64,000 nt of DNA from assembly GCA_029339505.1 (NCBI GenBank), contig JAQISU010000181.1, positions 480,001 to 544,000 of the forward strand, written 5' to 3'. The DNA is from Unio delphinus (taxonomy: Eukaryota; Mollusca; Bivalvia; Unionida; Unionidae). The position numbers were made by a program, and so were the translations under genes. Positions 35,828-49,430 of this stretch are shown one piece after another. The notes under the pieces were generated by a model. That model made no database searches, was not told the origin of the DNA, and saw only the letters and a program-made list of their open reading frames with translations. Numbering within the stretch: the stretch's first letter is position 1; each line of letters starts with the position of its first letter.

Positions 35828-37540
35828 TATGAGGACTTTGTATGGCACCTAATCTTTAGAAGGTCTAAGTGCTTTACAACATCTATAATGATATGAATAT
35901 TAAAAAAACCAAAAAGCTACAAGTGCGATCACCACGAAATTGGAAAACAAAAAATTGCTGAAAACATTTAAGGCAGGAAACATCTTTAGGTCTTTAAGTT
36001 TGTTCCTGCAGTTAACAAAAGTGAGTTTTAAGAGCACTCTTGAAAGGGATCATTGTCTTTCTGTCTAATTTCAATGGACAATTCATTCCATGATGCTGGG
36101 CCCTGGTATGCAAAAAATTGTCCATATGACTTCGTTTTCATAGTGAGAATAATGAGTATACAATTGTCAGTAGAAGAGCGTATGTATCTTGCTGGTGTGT
36201 ACACATAAGTGAGTCCAGATAGCTATGCTGGACTGGAGTCCATCAGTGAAATGTAGCACAGAGAACACATTTTGTGTTTGATTCTGGATCAAATGAATAG
36301 CAAGTGTAGGGTAGAGAGCAGCGGGGAGGTGGGCTCTAATCATGGTACTATAAGGACGATCCGAGTACCTGTGTTTTGAACCTTTTGAAGTTTCTGGAGT
36401 AGATATTGAGATGAACCAGACAGAATTGAGTTACAGTCTTGAATGTACCAATGAACACAGAAGTGTTTTAGTGGCATAAACTGAAAGATATTTGCGAATG
36501 GAGCTGATGCATCTCAGCTCAAGATATGCAGCCTTGCATATGTTCATGACATGTTGGTGCAATGTGAGAGTACTGTCTAGAGTAACGCTTGGTTTCATAC
36601 TGAGTGCGTGAATTTAATGTTGTTGTTGCTGATAATTATTATTTGAGGTAAACGATGTGAATGAGAAAGTTTTTGTGTTGTGATCAGAATGGTCTCAGTT
36701 TTATCATCATTCATCTGCAGCTTGTTACATGTCATCCATGATTTCACATAAAATATGCACCTCTCTACTCCATGGATGGTGTCATCAACTTCAGTTGGGT
36801 GGCTAGACTTGTATGTTTGAGTGTCATCAGCATACAGTTGGTGAGACACTGGGTGATGATCTATGACATTTGAAGTGGCTGACTGTATGGAATGAAGACA
36901 ACAGGTCCAAGAACAGTCCCCTGTGGAACACCACAACATAAATGAACTGGGCTGGAGTTTATTCCATTTGCAGATACAATTTGTGTCCTGTTGACTAAGT
37001 AGGAATTGAACCACGGTAAGGCTGAATCATGAATGCCAAAGAGATGCTGGAGACGATGAAGTAATATATCATGGTCTATGGTGTCAAATGCTGCAGAGAA
37101 ATGCAGGAGGGTGAGGACTGTAATCTTACTGCTATCCAAAGCAGAGAGAATGTCATACAATACTTTCATAAGAGTAGTTTCAGTACTGTGACAAGGGCAA
37201 TATACAGACTGTACATTGCTAAAAGACTATTTGAGTTCAAATCAGATATAGGTTGGGTTAGAACAACTTTTTCTAAGATTTTTTTTATATGAACAAGAGA
37301 TTAGAAAAAACTGGGCAGTAGTTCTTTAAATCATTATCTTCAAGTGTTGGTTTCTTTAGCAAAGAGTTTTGAAAAATGATGGGAATTCCATGGATGAGAG
37401 AGATATTAATAACATCAGTTAGTGAAGGCAATATTTTTTTCTCAGCACTCAAGTTGCAGTGATATTGCTGATCTGTTGTTGAATGGCCATATTTTTAGCC
37501 ATCTTTAAAATCTTGCTATGTTTGTAAAAATGTTGCTCAT
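35780..37540 (-). mobile_element. LINE fragment, array unit 2
   Basis: Same LINE piece and (TAA)n as in unit 1, but the 'B' version: FDTIDHD and LPWF, AGAGAACACAT, and CAATGTGAGAG in place of CAACGTGAGAG. RT motifs are at 37169-36861 and 37014-36595. Confidence 0.85.
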
Positions 37541-38263
37541 CTACCATCAGTGGAAATGTGGGGCCCCAAGTGTATGAGTGGTCTAAAGCATTCTCCGTCA
37601 CGGATCATTGCCATCTCATCTCTGTCTGTGTGGGTTCGAGTCTAAGATTCTGCTAATGTAGTCATGGTGTCTAAGTGCTACAAACTACTTTTTAAAAAAA
37701 AGATGTCTTCTTCTGTGCGTGATGGACTTGTTATAAAATCCAAGAACCATAAGAAAAGCATTATATAACAAAAAGAAATTTACTTGTAAAGCAACTTAGG
37801 ATCTCTTCAATTTGGTAACACCAAACAAAACATCTTCACACACACACACATCAAGCTATTTGATACAGCTCCAGACACACAGGCAATAAACATCTCTGGC
37901 CACACAAAACCAAACTGAAGTTCTGCTGCAAAGCCAGCAAAACCAAGAGATGTGTTATGTCAGACTGGTTTCTTTTAACATTGTCAAAAACCCACAATTT
38001 GCCCCAGTTGAATCAAATATAATAGTGTGATTGCAAATGAGAACTCTTTCATTTAAGAACTGCTGTGTTCATTCATCCGACCACATGCTATTCCACAAAA
38101 ATATTTCCCTGCAGCATATCATTGCGCTAGTGGTAGCAACACTTGTCATATTTCCAGGACAGAAATTATAAATTTCCAAGACAATCAGAATTAGACATTT
38201 CCTGATGTCACTACAGTCTTTATTAGATCTGTAATCATTAGGCATATTGTATTGCACAAAATT

Positions 38264-40297
38264 TGTAAGGTACAAACTAACCAGGAGTGTATTATATCCA
38301 TGGTAACAATATGACAGTATCTGCTGAAGTTAATTCTGTGTATGCTATTTACACCGAAGAACTCATACGACAGCATATAAATGAAAGCCCAGGTGTTGAA
38401 TAAACATACCTTGTAACAGCCATAAACTCATTGTTTGAACTTACCAGTAGGATATCCAAAAAAAGGTTAATTTATTACAAAGCAAACTGACCCCGGATGC
38501 TGACTTTGGATTCCTTTTATCGTGGAAATTTCTTTTTGACATATGTATCCAAAGTTGGCTGACATGGGGAAGCCAACTTGATTTCTTTCTACCTGTTTTC
38601 ACTGGGATTTTGAAAATAAATAGAAACAGTGGAACACATTGAAACGATAACTTCTCACATATTTACACAAAAAGTGATTCCTCGCAGTAATTGTCATCGC
38701 GTACACAGCATATATAAAGGACAATAAAATTAAACTATATTATAGATCTCTGCTATTATGGATAAATTTGTAGTGCGATACTCAAGTAGTAAAGAGGCCT
38801 TGCTTCATGCATTGAAAAAATTGTGATGCCAAAAGCTTCACCTAACAGGCCCGTTGGTTGACCAGAAAAGCATGCTAGAGAGGAGGAGTGTGATGTAAAG
38901 AAAATGAACAAGCTGTAAAAAGACACAAAATTGGAGACCCCTGTCAGGAGAGAGATGATGCCTACGATAATGATGGTGCAAGGCATTACAAGCATTTTTC
39001 ATTAAAGCAAAAAGAGGAAGTTGTAAATTTCTCAAAATTACATTGAATTCAAGTAACAGCAAGACATTTCAGAATCCCTAAATCAACCATTGCAGATTGG
39101 TTAAAAATAGACTTTTCTCATCACCTGAATGATTGGAGACATTCAGCAAGGAGTGGGAGACCAGGATCATATGACAGTGTGTTAGACAGAAAAATTGCAA
39201 AGTGGGTTCTCATCTAACGTGCTCTGCAGATCCTTTTTAGTGTGGACATTATATGTGCTTATGCCAATAAATCTGTGTTAAGTGAACATCTAGAAATCGA
39301 GTTTCAAGCCAGTAGGAACTGGGCAACAGGTTTTATAAAACGACACAGCCACATGCTTCGTTCATGAACAATGATGTCCCAGCATCTCACAGAAGATTTG
39401 GAGGAGAAAATAAATGTATTCCATAAATTCCTAAAGGCCAGAAGAGAAGAAGATGATTTTGAAGACAAGATGATAATTAACATGGATGAAACTCATATGT
39501 ACTTTGATCTCATTCCCAGACGATCATTCCCAGATGAACTGTTGAAAAGAAAGGTGTTAAAAGTGTGAGTATTCACATGACTGGTGCAGATAAAAAGCAT
39601 CTAACCTTAGTATGTGTAGTTTACACAGCAGATGTATGTGCTGCTGTCAATGATACTTTTTCGTGGTGTGAGGGAGCCAAAAGATATTCAGGCACTAAAA
39701 GGTAGGATCATATGTGTGTAGGAGAAGGGTTGGATTGATGAGGAGGTACTGCTGTTGTGGACTAAAGACATATATCTGAAGTATACAGGACAAGAATGAT
39801 CACTTTTAGTGATGGATTGATTCTGGGCACATATTACAGATGCTGTAAAACAGACCTTGAGAAGGGGTAACAATTTGCCTGCAGTTATTCTGGGAGGACG
39901 TACCTCCAAGCTACAGCCACTAGATGTCAGTGTAAATAAACTGGTCAAGTCCAACATGAGGAAAAGCTGGACAAATTTTATTCATGAAGCAGCAGAGGGC
40001 CTTTCCAAGGAAAATGACAAGATATCTCATATTAAGGATGCAGATAAACAAACAGTTGTGAATTGGATTGTGAAATTATTAGAATTGCTTCAAGACAAGC
40101 CAGATCTGATTTGAAAATCATTTAAAGTTTGTGGTATTAACAATAAATTGAATGGATGTGAGGACAATATCATAAGAGATAGTTAATGTGATGGCAGCAA
40201 GAGTCAAGAGGACGAAGTTGATGGATTTGTGCCTGAGAAGGTAGAGTGGGCAGTTAAGAATGTGGACAGATTGAAGGATTTAAATGAAATATATTAG
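38264..40297 (+). mobile_element. Pogo-like element, array copy 3
   Basis: Same layout as copy 2. The 39371-39568 frame is open and encodes LTEDLEEKINVFHKFLKARR and NMDETHMYFDLIPRRSFPDE, covering the region of the first DDE Asp without the stop seen in copies 1, 2 and 4 (CGA here, TGA there). Still broken elsewhere. Confidence 0.75.
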
Positions 40298-40401
40298 CAG
40301 CATTCAAGTTTGTTCAGCAGTACTAGGATTATGTCAGATATCACTGCTGTGTAAATAAAAGATGTTTGGTTTTGGAATTATTACAAGAATCTCTCTGTCT
40401 G

Positions 40402-40453
<52 letters not shown>

Positions 40454-41232
40454 AAAATATATTTTTATGTAATTACATTGATTAGTTTCTACTGTGCTCA
40501 AGAATAGTTATTTTTGCCAAAAAAGGTCATGTAAGAAGGACAAATGAAAATATAAACCTTTGCATTTTAAAAAAACAACATTATTGAAGCATAAATTAGA
40601 ACAGATAAAGTTGAACTCATTTTCATATATATGATTCATTCTTTCCTTGTTCTTAGCATTGCATCGAGGAAAGAAAAAGTGTAAACAAACAACACTCAGC
40701 ATTTTCTATTTTTAAAGTTTTCCTTAATAAAATTTACGTTTCCATTTCTTGACATGTAATTCTCGAATGATTAAGAAGGTGTCCCACAACTTATGACTAC
40801 ATAAAACTGTGACAGTCCTAGTACACAAAAAAATTACTTGTAAAATAAATTCATGGTGTCCCAACACATACAATAAATATGGTACCTTACACCTGTTTGT
40901 TCGTATTCTGTTTAGAAGAAAAAGATTGAGTTTTCAAATAGGAATGTCCTGTTTTGCAGGATACTGTGAATACAAAAAGCAATAATTTATTTAAAACCTG
41001 TCTCAAAACATGCTAAAATTATATCAGAATGTGGTGTATTTTTTTAAATATAGAGATTATAATAACAACCCACCATGCCTATGGAATATGCAAAGACTTA
41101 AAATACATGATACCTGACTACAGTAGGGAATACATGTATAGAGCTCATACTCTTTACTACCACATGAATTAGACTGAAACAATGCATATGTTACTACCAT
41201 TGAAGCCTAATAACATAAGATATATATTTCAG

Positions 41233-41556
41233 GGTCTGCACCTACATGGAATTTTAAGCTTGAAAACATCAGGAAGGCATGGTGGTCTATTGAGGGAGTA
41301 CTTTTAAAAGAGCTTTCTCCAAGACATATTCTAGACGTCTTCACTGAAGAGCGCCTTTTATCTCCTGATCAATGCCAGGACCTACGTAAAAAGAAAAGAA
41401 GAGAAATGTCAAAAGAACTGCTGCAAATAGTAAAGGATGATCTCCCAGATGCTTTTTTTATTCTGCTGAAAGCATTAAAAGAGGATGGTGAAGATGAATT
41501 AATCCACTTGTTGACTGATATCATAGATGAGAAAAAATATGTTGAAGAATTCACAG
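41233..41556 (+). CDS. CARD exon copy 3
   Basis: TATATATTTCAG/GG acceptor, TTCACAG/GTATGT donor, 324 nt, phase 1-1, no stop. The protein appears the same as copy 2 by eye (SAPTWNF, LLKEL, DEKKYVEEF). Near-complete identity to copies 2 and 4, in units that also share the same transposon insertions, indicates recent duplication or ongoing homogenisation. Function is as for the other copies: a homotypic CARD interaction domain by family, otherwise unknown. Confidence 0.83.
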
Positions 41557-42584
41557 GTATGTTAATTTACAAACCTAATTATAATCTGTGTGTAGTTCTA
41601 CTGGTTGTGTTATGGTCCTGCATTTGTCACTTTGTATGCATCATTTGTTTCTAATTATTTATTGCTGCTCCTAAACTACTAAATAAATGCAAAGTAATTA
41701 AACTTGGCACAGAGTTTAATTGAAAATAGTGTCCCTTGGACATTTAAGATTGCTGCCATTGCAGCCTTCATGAAAATCTCCTTATTGCTACACCTACTCT
41801 TTAAATAGCTTTATCAGTAACCAGTCCACTTGAATGAATGATCATGTACATTTTGGTTTTCCATTAACAAATGACAAAACTTTGTTATGTTGAGACAAGG
41901 ATGTCACTTCTGGGACACAGTTAGTTAAATCTGTATGTATGATGTGTGAAACAAGTTAAATTCATATCTTGATACATTTGTCTTTTGTTTGCTTAAAGAG
42001 ATAAGATATAATGTAACTTCATATAATCATTTTCTGTCCATTATTATTGAAACTGTTCTGTAAAAGTATTTAATTGATGTTTCTTCTTGTTATGGATATA
42101 TTTTCTCTTAATGCACCTCGTGATACCTGTCATTGGTTTTTAAGTTCATTTTAAAGTATTGATGGTCAGAAAAAGCTTATGCTTTAAGAAAAGTATTTGG
42201 GTTTTTTAGATGGATTCATATAAAGATACACACATGTAAGTTGAGTCAATAAGTTCTGAATATATTGTTTGATAATGACTGTTTGGCAATCATAAACTGA
42301 TAGTTGGAAAAGGATGGTTTTATTAGCTCCACTAGTCATGGGATGGTCTGTTTATCATCCATCCATTAGCACATGTTTGTTATCAAAGTAATTGGAGCAT
42401 TGCCTGAAACTCATCTTAGGGTCTAGTTGCAAGTTCTAAATGAAACTTACACATCTAATTTGGCCAGCCAGCCATATCAGTCCTATTGAAAATCCTGATA
42501 TCATCCATGCTTTTGAACAGGCAGTAATATTAGCATGATATGCTCACCAACAGACTTCTTATGATGTTTGTTGCTTCTAACTGA

Positions 42585-42593
42585 AAATAATAA

Positions 42594-42624
<31 letters not shown>

Positions 42625-44340
42625 AATAATGAGGACTTTGTATGGCACCTAATCTTTAGAAGGTCTAAGTGCTTTACAACATCTATAATGATATGAATAT
42701 TAAAAAAACCAAAAAGCTACAAGTGTTATCACCACGAAATTGAAAAACAAAAAATTGCTGAAAACATTTAAGGCAGGAAACATCTTTAGGTCTTTAAGTT
42801 TGTTCCTGCAGTTAACAAAAGTGAGTTTTAAGAGCACTCTTGAAAGGGATCATTGTCTTTCTGTCTAATTTCAATGGACAATTCATTCCATGATGCTGGG
42901 CCCTGGTATGCAAAAAATTGTCCATATGACTTCGTTTTCATAGTGAGAATAATGAGTATACAATTGTCAGTAGAAGAGCGTATGTATCTTGCTGGTGTGT
43001 ACACATAAGTGAGTCCAGATAGCTATGCTGGACTGGAGTCCATCAGTGAAATGTAGCACAGAAAACACATTTTGTGTTTGATTCTGGATCAAATGAATAG
43101 CAAGTGTAGGGTAGAGAGCAGCGGGGAGGTGGGCTCTAATCATGGTACTATAAGGACGATCCGAGTACCTGTGTTTTGAACCTTTTGAAGTTTCTGGAGT
43201 AGATATTGAGATGAACCAGACAGAATTGAGTTACAGTCTTGAATGTACCAATGAACACAGAAGTGTTTTAGTGGCATAAACTGAAAGATATTTGCGAATG
43301 GAGCTGATGCATCTCAGCTCAAGATATGCAGCCTTGCATATGTTCATGACATGTTGGTGCAACGTGAGAGTACTGTCTAGAGTAACGCTTGGTTTCATAC
43401 TGAGTGCGTGAATTTAATGTTGTTGTTGCTGATAATTATTATTTGAGGTAAACGATGTGAATGAGAAAGTTTTTGTGTTGTGATCAGAATGGTCTCAGTT
43501 TTATCATCATTCATCTGCAGCTTGTTACATGTCATCCATGATTTCACATAAAATATGCACCTCTCTACTCCATGGATGGTGTCATCAACTTCAGTTGGGT
43601 GGCTAGACTTGTATGTTTGAGTGTCATCAGCATACAGTTGGTGAGACACTGGGTGATGATCTATGACATTTGAAGTGGCTGACTGTATGGAATGAAGACA
43701 ACAGGTCCAAGAACAGTCCCCTGTGGAACACCACAACATAAATGAACTGGGCTGGAGTTTATTCCATTTGCAGATACAATTTGTGTCCTGTTGACTAAGT
43801 AGGAATTGAACCACTGTAAGGCTGAATCATGAATGCCAAAGAGATGCTGGAGACGATGAAGTAATATATCATGGTCTGTGGTGTCAAATGCTGCAGAGAA
43901 ATGCAGGAGGGTGAGGACTGTAATCTTACTGCTATCCAAAGCAGAGAGAATGTCATACAATACTTTCATAAGAGTAGTTTCAGTACTGTGACAAGGGCAA
44001 TATACAGACTGTACATTGCTAAAAGACTATTTGAGTTCAAATCAGATATAGGTTGGGTTAGAACAACTTTTTCTAAGATTTTTTTATATGAACAAGAGAT
44101 TAGAAAAAACTGGGCAGTAGTTCCTTAAATCATTATCTTCAAGTGTTGGTTTCTTTAGCAAAGAGTTTTGAAAAATGATGGGAATTCCATGGATGAGAGA
44201 GATATTAATAACATCAGTTAGTGAAGGCAATATTTTTTTCTCAGCACTCAAGTTGCATTGATATTGCTGATCTGTTGTTGAATGGCCATATTTTTAGCCA
44301 TCTTTAAAATCTTGCTATGTTTGTAAAAATGTTGCTCATC
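42585..44340 (-). mobile_element. LINE fragment, array unit 3
   Basis: The 'A' version again (FDTTDHD, LQWF, AGAAAACACAT, CAACGTGAGAG), as in unit 1. RT motifs are at 43969-43661 and 43814-43395. The (TAA)n tract starts at about 42589 and is interrupted by AAA. Confidence 0.85.
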
Positions 44341-45063
44341 TACCATCAGTGGAAATGTGGGGCCCCGAGTGGATGAGTGGTCTAAAGCATTCTCCGTCAC
44401 GGATCATTGCCATCTCATCTCTGTCTGTGTGGGTTCTAGTCTAAGAGTCTGCTAATGTAGTCATGGTGTCTAAGTGCTACGAACTACTTTTTAAAAAAAA
44501 GATGTCTTCTTCTGTGCGTGATGGACTTGTTATAAAAATCCAAGAACCATAAGAAAAGCATTATATAACAAAAAGAAATTTACTTGTAAAGCAACTTAGG
44601 ATCTCTTCAATTTGGTAACACCAAACAAAACATCTTCACACACACACACATCAAGCTATTTGATACAGCTCCAGACACACAGGCAATAAACATCTCTGGC
44701 TACACAAAACCAAACTGAAGTTCTGCTGCAAAGCCAGCAAAACCCAGAGATGTGTTATGTCAGACTGGTTTCTTTTAACATTGTCAAAAACCCACAATTT
44801 GCCCCAGTTGAATCAAATATAATAGTGTGATTGCAAATGAGAACTCTTTCATTTAAGAACTGCTGTGTTCATTCATCCGACCACATGCTATTCCACAAAA
44901 ATATTTCCCTGCAGCATATCATTGCGCTAGTGGTAGCAACACTTGTCATATTTCCAGGACAGAAATTATAAATTTCCAAGACAATCAGAATTAGACATTT
45001 CCTGATGTCACTACAGTCTTTATTAGATCTGTAACCATTAGGCATATTGTATTGCACAAAATT

Positions 45064-47101
45064 TGTAAGGTACAAACTAACCAGGAGTGTATTATATCCA
45101 TGGTAACAATATGACAGTATCTGCTGAAGTTAATTCTGTGTATGCTATTTACACCGAAGAACTCATACGACGGCATATAAATGAAAGCCCAGGTGTTGAA
45201 TAAACACACCTTGTAACAGCCATAAACTCATTGTTTGAACTTACCAGTAGGATATCAAATAAAAAGGTTAATTTATTACAAAGCAAACTGACCCCGGATG
45301 CTGACTTTGGATTCCTTTTATCGTGGAAATTTCGTTTTGACATATGTATCCAAAGTTGGCTGACATGGGGAAGCCAACTTGATTTCTTTCTACCTGTTTT
45401 CACTGGGATTTTGAAAATAAATAGAAACAGTGGAACACATTGAAACGATAACTTCTCACATATTTACACAAAAAGTGATTCCTCGCAGTAATTGTAATCG
45501 CGTACACAGCATATATAAAGGACAATAAAATTAAACTATATTATAGATCTCTGCTATTATGGATAAATTTGTAGTGCGATACTCAAGTAGTAAAGAGGCC
45601 TTGCTTCATGCATTGAAAAAATTGTGATGCCAAAAGCTTCACCTAACAGGCCCGTTGGTTGACCAGAAAAGCATGCTAGAGAGGAGGAGTGTGATGTAAA
45701 GAAAATGAACAAGCTGTAAAAAGACACAAAATTGGAGACCCCTGTCAGGAGAGAGATGATGCCTACGATAATGATGGTGCAAGGCATTACAAGCATTTTT
45801 CATTAAAGCAAAAAGAGGAAGTTGTAAATTTCTCAAAATTACATTGAATTCAAGTAACAGCAAGACATTTCAGAATCCCTAAATCAACCATTGCAGATTG
45901 GTTAAAAATAGACTTTTCTCATCACCTGAATGATTGGAGACATTCAGCAAGGAGTGGGAGACCAGGATCATATGACAGTGTGTTAGACAGAAAAATTGCA
46001 AAGTGGGTTCTCATCTAACGTGCTCTGCAGATCCTTTTTAGTGTGGACATTATATGTGCTTATGCCAATAAATCTGTGTTAAGTGAACATCTAGAAATCG
46101 AGTTTCAAGCCAGTAGGAACTGGGCAACAGGTTTTATAAAACGACACAGCCACATGCTTCGTTCATGAACAATGATGTCCCAGCATCTCACAGAAGATTT
46201 GGAGGAGAAAATAAATGTATTCCATAAATTCCTAAAGGCCAGAAGAGAAGAAGATGATTTTGAAGACAAGATGATAATTAACATGGATGAAACTTATTAT
46301 ATGTACTTTGATCTCATTCCCAGATGATCATTCCCAGATGAACTGTTGAAAAGAAAGGTGTTAAAAGTGTGAGTATTCACATGACTGGTGCAGATAAAAA
46401 GCATCTAACCTTAGTATGTGTAGTTTACACAGCAGATGTATGTGCTGCTGTCAATGATACTTTTTCGTGGTGTGAGGGAGCCAAAAGATATTCAGGCACT
46501 AAAAGGTAGGATCATATGTGTGTAGGAGAAGGGTTCGATTAATGAGGAGGTACTGCTGTTGTGGACTAAAGACATATATCTGAAGTATACAGGACAAGAA
46601 TGATCACTTTTAGTGATGGATTGATTCTGGGCACATATTACAGATGCTGTAAAACAGGCCTTGAGAAGGGGTAACAATTTGCCTGCAGTTATTCTGGGAG
46701 GACGTACCTCCAAGCTACAGCCACTAGATGTCAGTGTAAATAAACTGGTCAAGTCCAACATGAGGAAAAGCTGGACAAATTTTATTCATGAAGCAGCAGA
46801 GGGCCTTTCCAAGGAAAATGACAAGATATCTCATATTAAGGATGCAGATAAACAAACAGTTGTGAATTGGATTGTGAAATTATTAGAATTGCTTCAAGAC
46901 AAGCCAGATCTGATTTGAAAATCATTTAAAGTTTGTGGTATTAACAATAAATTGAATGGATGTGAGGACAATATCATAAGAGATAGTTAATGTGATGGCA
47001 GCAAGAGTCAAGAGGATGAAGTTGATGGATTTGTGCCTGAGAAGGTAGAGTGGGCAGTTAAGAATGTGGACAGATTGAAGGATTTAAATGAAATATATTA
47101 G
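45064..47101 (+). mobile_element. Pogo-like element, array copy 4
   Basis: Carries the copy-2 variants (AACTTATTATATGTAC, CCAGATGATCATT). ATG at 45559. The 46661-46918 frame keeps the conserved tail RTSKLQPLDVSVNKLVKSN. Inactive. Confidence 0.75.
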
Positions 47102-47191
47102 CAGCATACAAGTTTGTTCAGCAGTACTAGGATTATGTCAGATATCACTGCTGTGTAAATAAAAGATGTTTGGTTTTGGAATTATTACAGG

Positions 47192-47247
<56 letters not shown>

Positions 47248-48029
47248 AAAATATATTTTTATGTAATTACATTGATTAGTTTCTACTGTGCTCAAGAATA
47301 GTTATTTTTGCCAAAAAAAGGTCATGTAACAAGCACAAATAAAAATATAAACCTTTGCATTGTAAAAAAACAACATTGTTGAAGCATAAATTAGAACAGA
47401 TAAAGTTGAACTCATTTTCATATAATATGATTCATTCTTACCTTGTTCTTAGCATTGCATCGAGGAAAAAAAAGTGTAAACAAACAACACTCACAGCATT
47501 TTCTATTTTTAAAGTTTTCCTTAATAAAATTTACGTTTTCATTTCTTGACATGCAATTTTCGAATGATTAAGAAGGTGTCCCACAACTTATGACTACATA
47601 AAACTGTGACAGTCCTAGTACACAAAAAAATTACTTGTAAAATAAATTCATGGTGTCCCAACAAATACAATAAATATGGTACCTTACACCTGTTTGTTCG
47701 TATTCTGTTTAGAAGAAAAAGATTGAGTTTTCAAATAGGCATGTCCTGTGTTACAGGATACTGTGAATACAAAAAGCAATAATTGATTTAAAACCTGTCT
47801 CAAAACATGCTAAAAGTATATCAGAATGTGGTGTATTTTTTTAAATATAGAGATTATAATAACAACCCACCATGCCTATGGAATATGCAAAGACTTAAAA
47901 TACATGATACCTGACTACAGTAGGGAATACATGTATAGAGCTCATACTCTTTACTACCACATGAATTAGACTGAAACAATGCATATGTTACTACCATTGA
48001 AGCCTAATAACATAAGATATATATTTCAG

Positions 48030-48353
48030 GGTCTGCACCTACATGGAATTTTAAGCTTGAAAACATCAGGAAGGCATGGTGGTCTATTGAGGGAGTACTT
48101 TTAAAAGAGCTTTCTCCAAGACATATTCTAGACGTCTTCACTGAAGAGCGCCTTTTATCTCCTGATCAATGCCAGGACCTACGTAAAAAGAAAAGAAGAG
48201 AAATGTCAAAAGAACTGCTGCAAATAGTAAAGGATGATCTCCCAGATGCTTTTTTTATTCTGCTGAAAGCATTAAAAGAGGATGGTGAAGATGAATTAAT
48301 CCACTTGTTGACTGATATCATAGATGAGAAAAAATATGTTGAAGAATTCACAG
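48030..48353 (+). CDS. CARD exon copy 4
   Basis: ATATTTCAG/GG acceptor, TTCACAG/GTATGT donor, 324 nt, phase 1-1, no stop. It is the same CARD as copies 2 and 3 by eye. It is the last CARD exon in the window, because the array ends before a fifth copy. The next coding exon would need a phase 1 start. None was recognised between 48354 and 64000, where a LINE, virus-like sequence and an LTR retrotransposon occupy most of the space. The 3' end of the gene is therefore either beyond the window or lost. Confidence 0.83.
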
Positions 48354-49381
48354 GTATGTTAATTTACAAACCTAATTATAATCTGTGTGTAGTTCTACTG
48401 GTTGTGTTATGGTCCTGCATTTGTCACTTTGTATGCATCATTTGTTTCTAATTATTTATTGCTGCTCCTAAACTACTAAATAAATGCAAAGTAATTAAAC
48501 TTGGCACAGAGTTTAATTGAAAATAGTGTCCCTTGGACATTTAAGATTGCTGTCATTGCAGCCTTCATGAAAATCTCCCTATTGCTACACCTACTCTATA
48601 AATAGCTTTATCAGTAACCAGTCCACTTGAATGAATGATCATGTACATTTTGGTTTTCCATTAACAAATGACAAAACTTTGTTATGTTGAGACAAGGATG
48701 TCACTTCTGGGACACAGTTAGTTAAATCTGTATGTATGATGTGTGAAACAAGTTAAATTCATATCTTGATACATTTGTCTTTTGTTTGCTTAAAGAGATA
48801 AGATATAATGTAACTTCATATAATCATTTTCTGTCCATTATTATTGAAACTGTTCTGTAAAAGTATTTAATTGATGTTTCTTCTTGTTATGGATATATTT
48901 TCTCTTAATGCACCTCGTGATACCAGTCATTGGTTTTTAAGTTCATTTTAAAGTTTTGATGGTCAGAAAAAGCTTATGCTTTAAGAAAAGTATTTGGGTT
49001 TTTTAGATGGATTCATATAAAGATACACACATGTAAGTTGAGTCAATAAGTTCTGAATATATTGTTTGATAATGACTGTTTGGCAATCATAAACTGATAG
49101 TTGGAAAAGGATGGTTTTATTAGCTCCACTAGTCATGGGATGGTCTGTTTATCATCCATCCATTAGCACATGTTTGTTATCAAAGTACTTGGAGCATTGC
49201 CTGAAACTCATCTTAGGGTCTAGTTGCAAGTTCTAAATGAAACTTACACATCTAATTTGGCCAGCCAGCCATATCAGTCCTATTGAAAATCCTGATATCA
49301 TCCATGCTTTTGAACAGGCAGTAATATTAGCATGATATGCTCACCAACAGACTTCTTATGATGTTTGTTGCTTCTAACTGA

Positions 49382-49382
49382 A

Positions 49383-49430
<48 letters not shown>

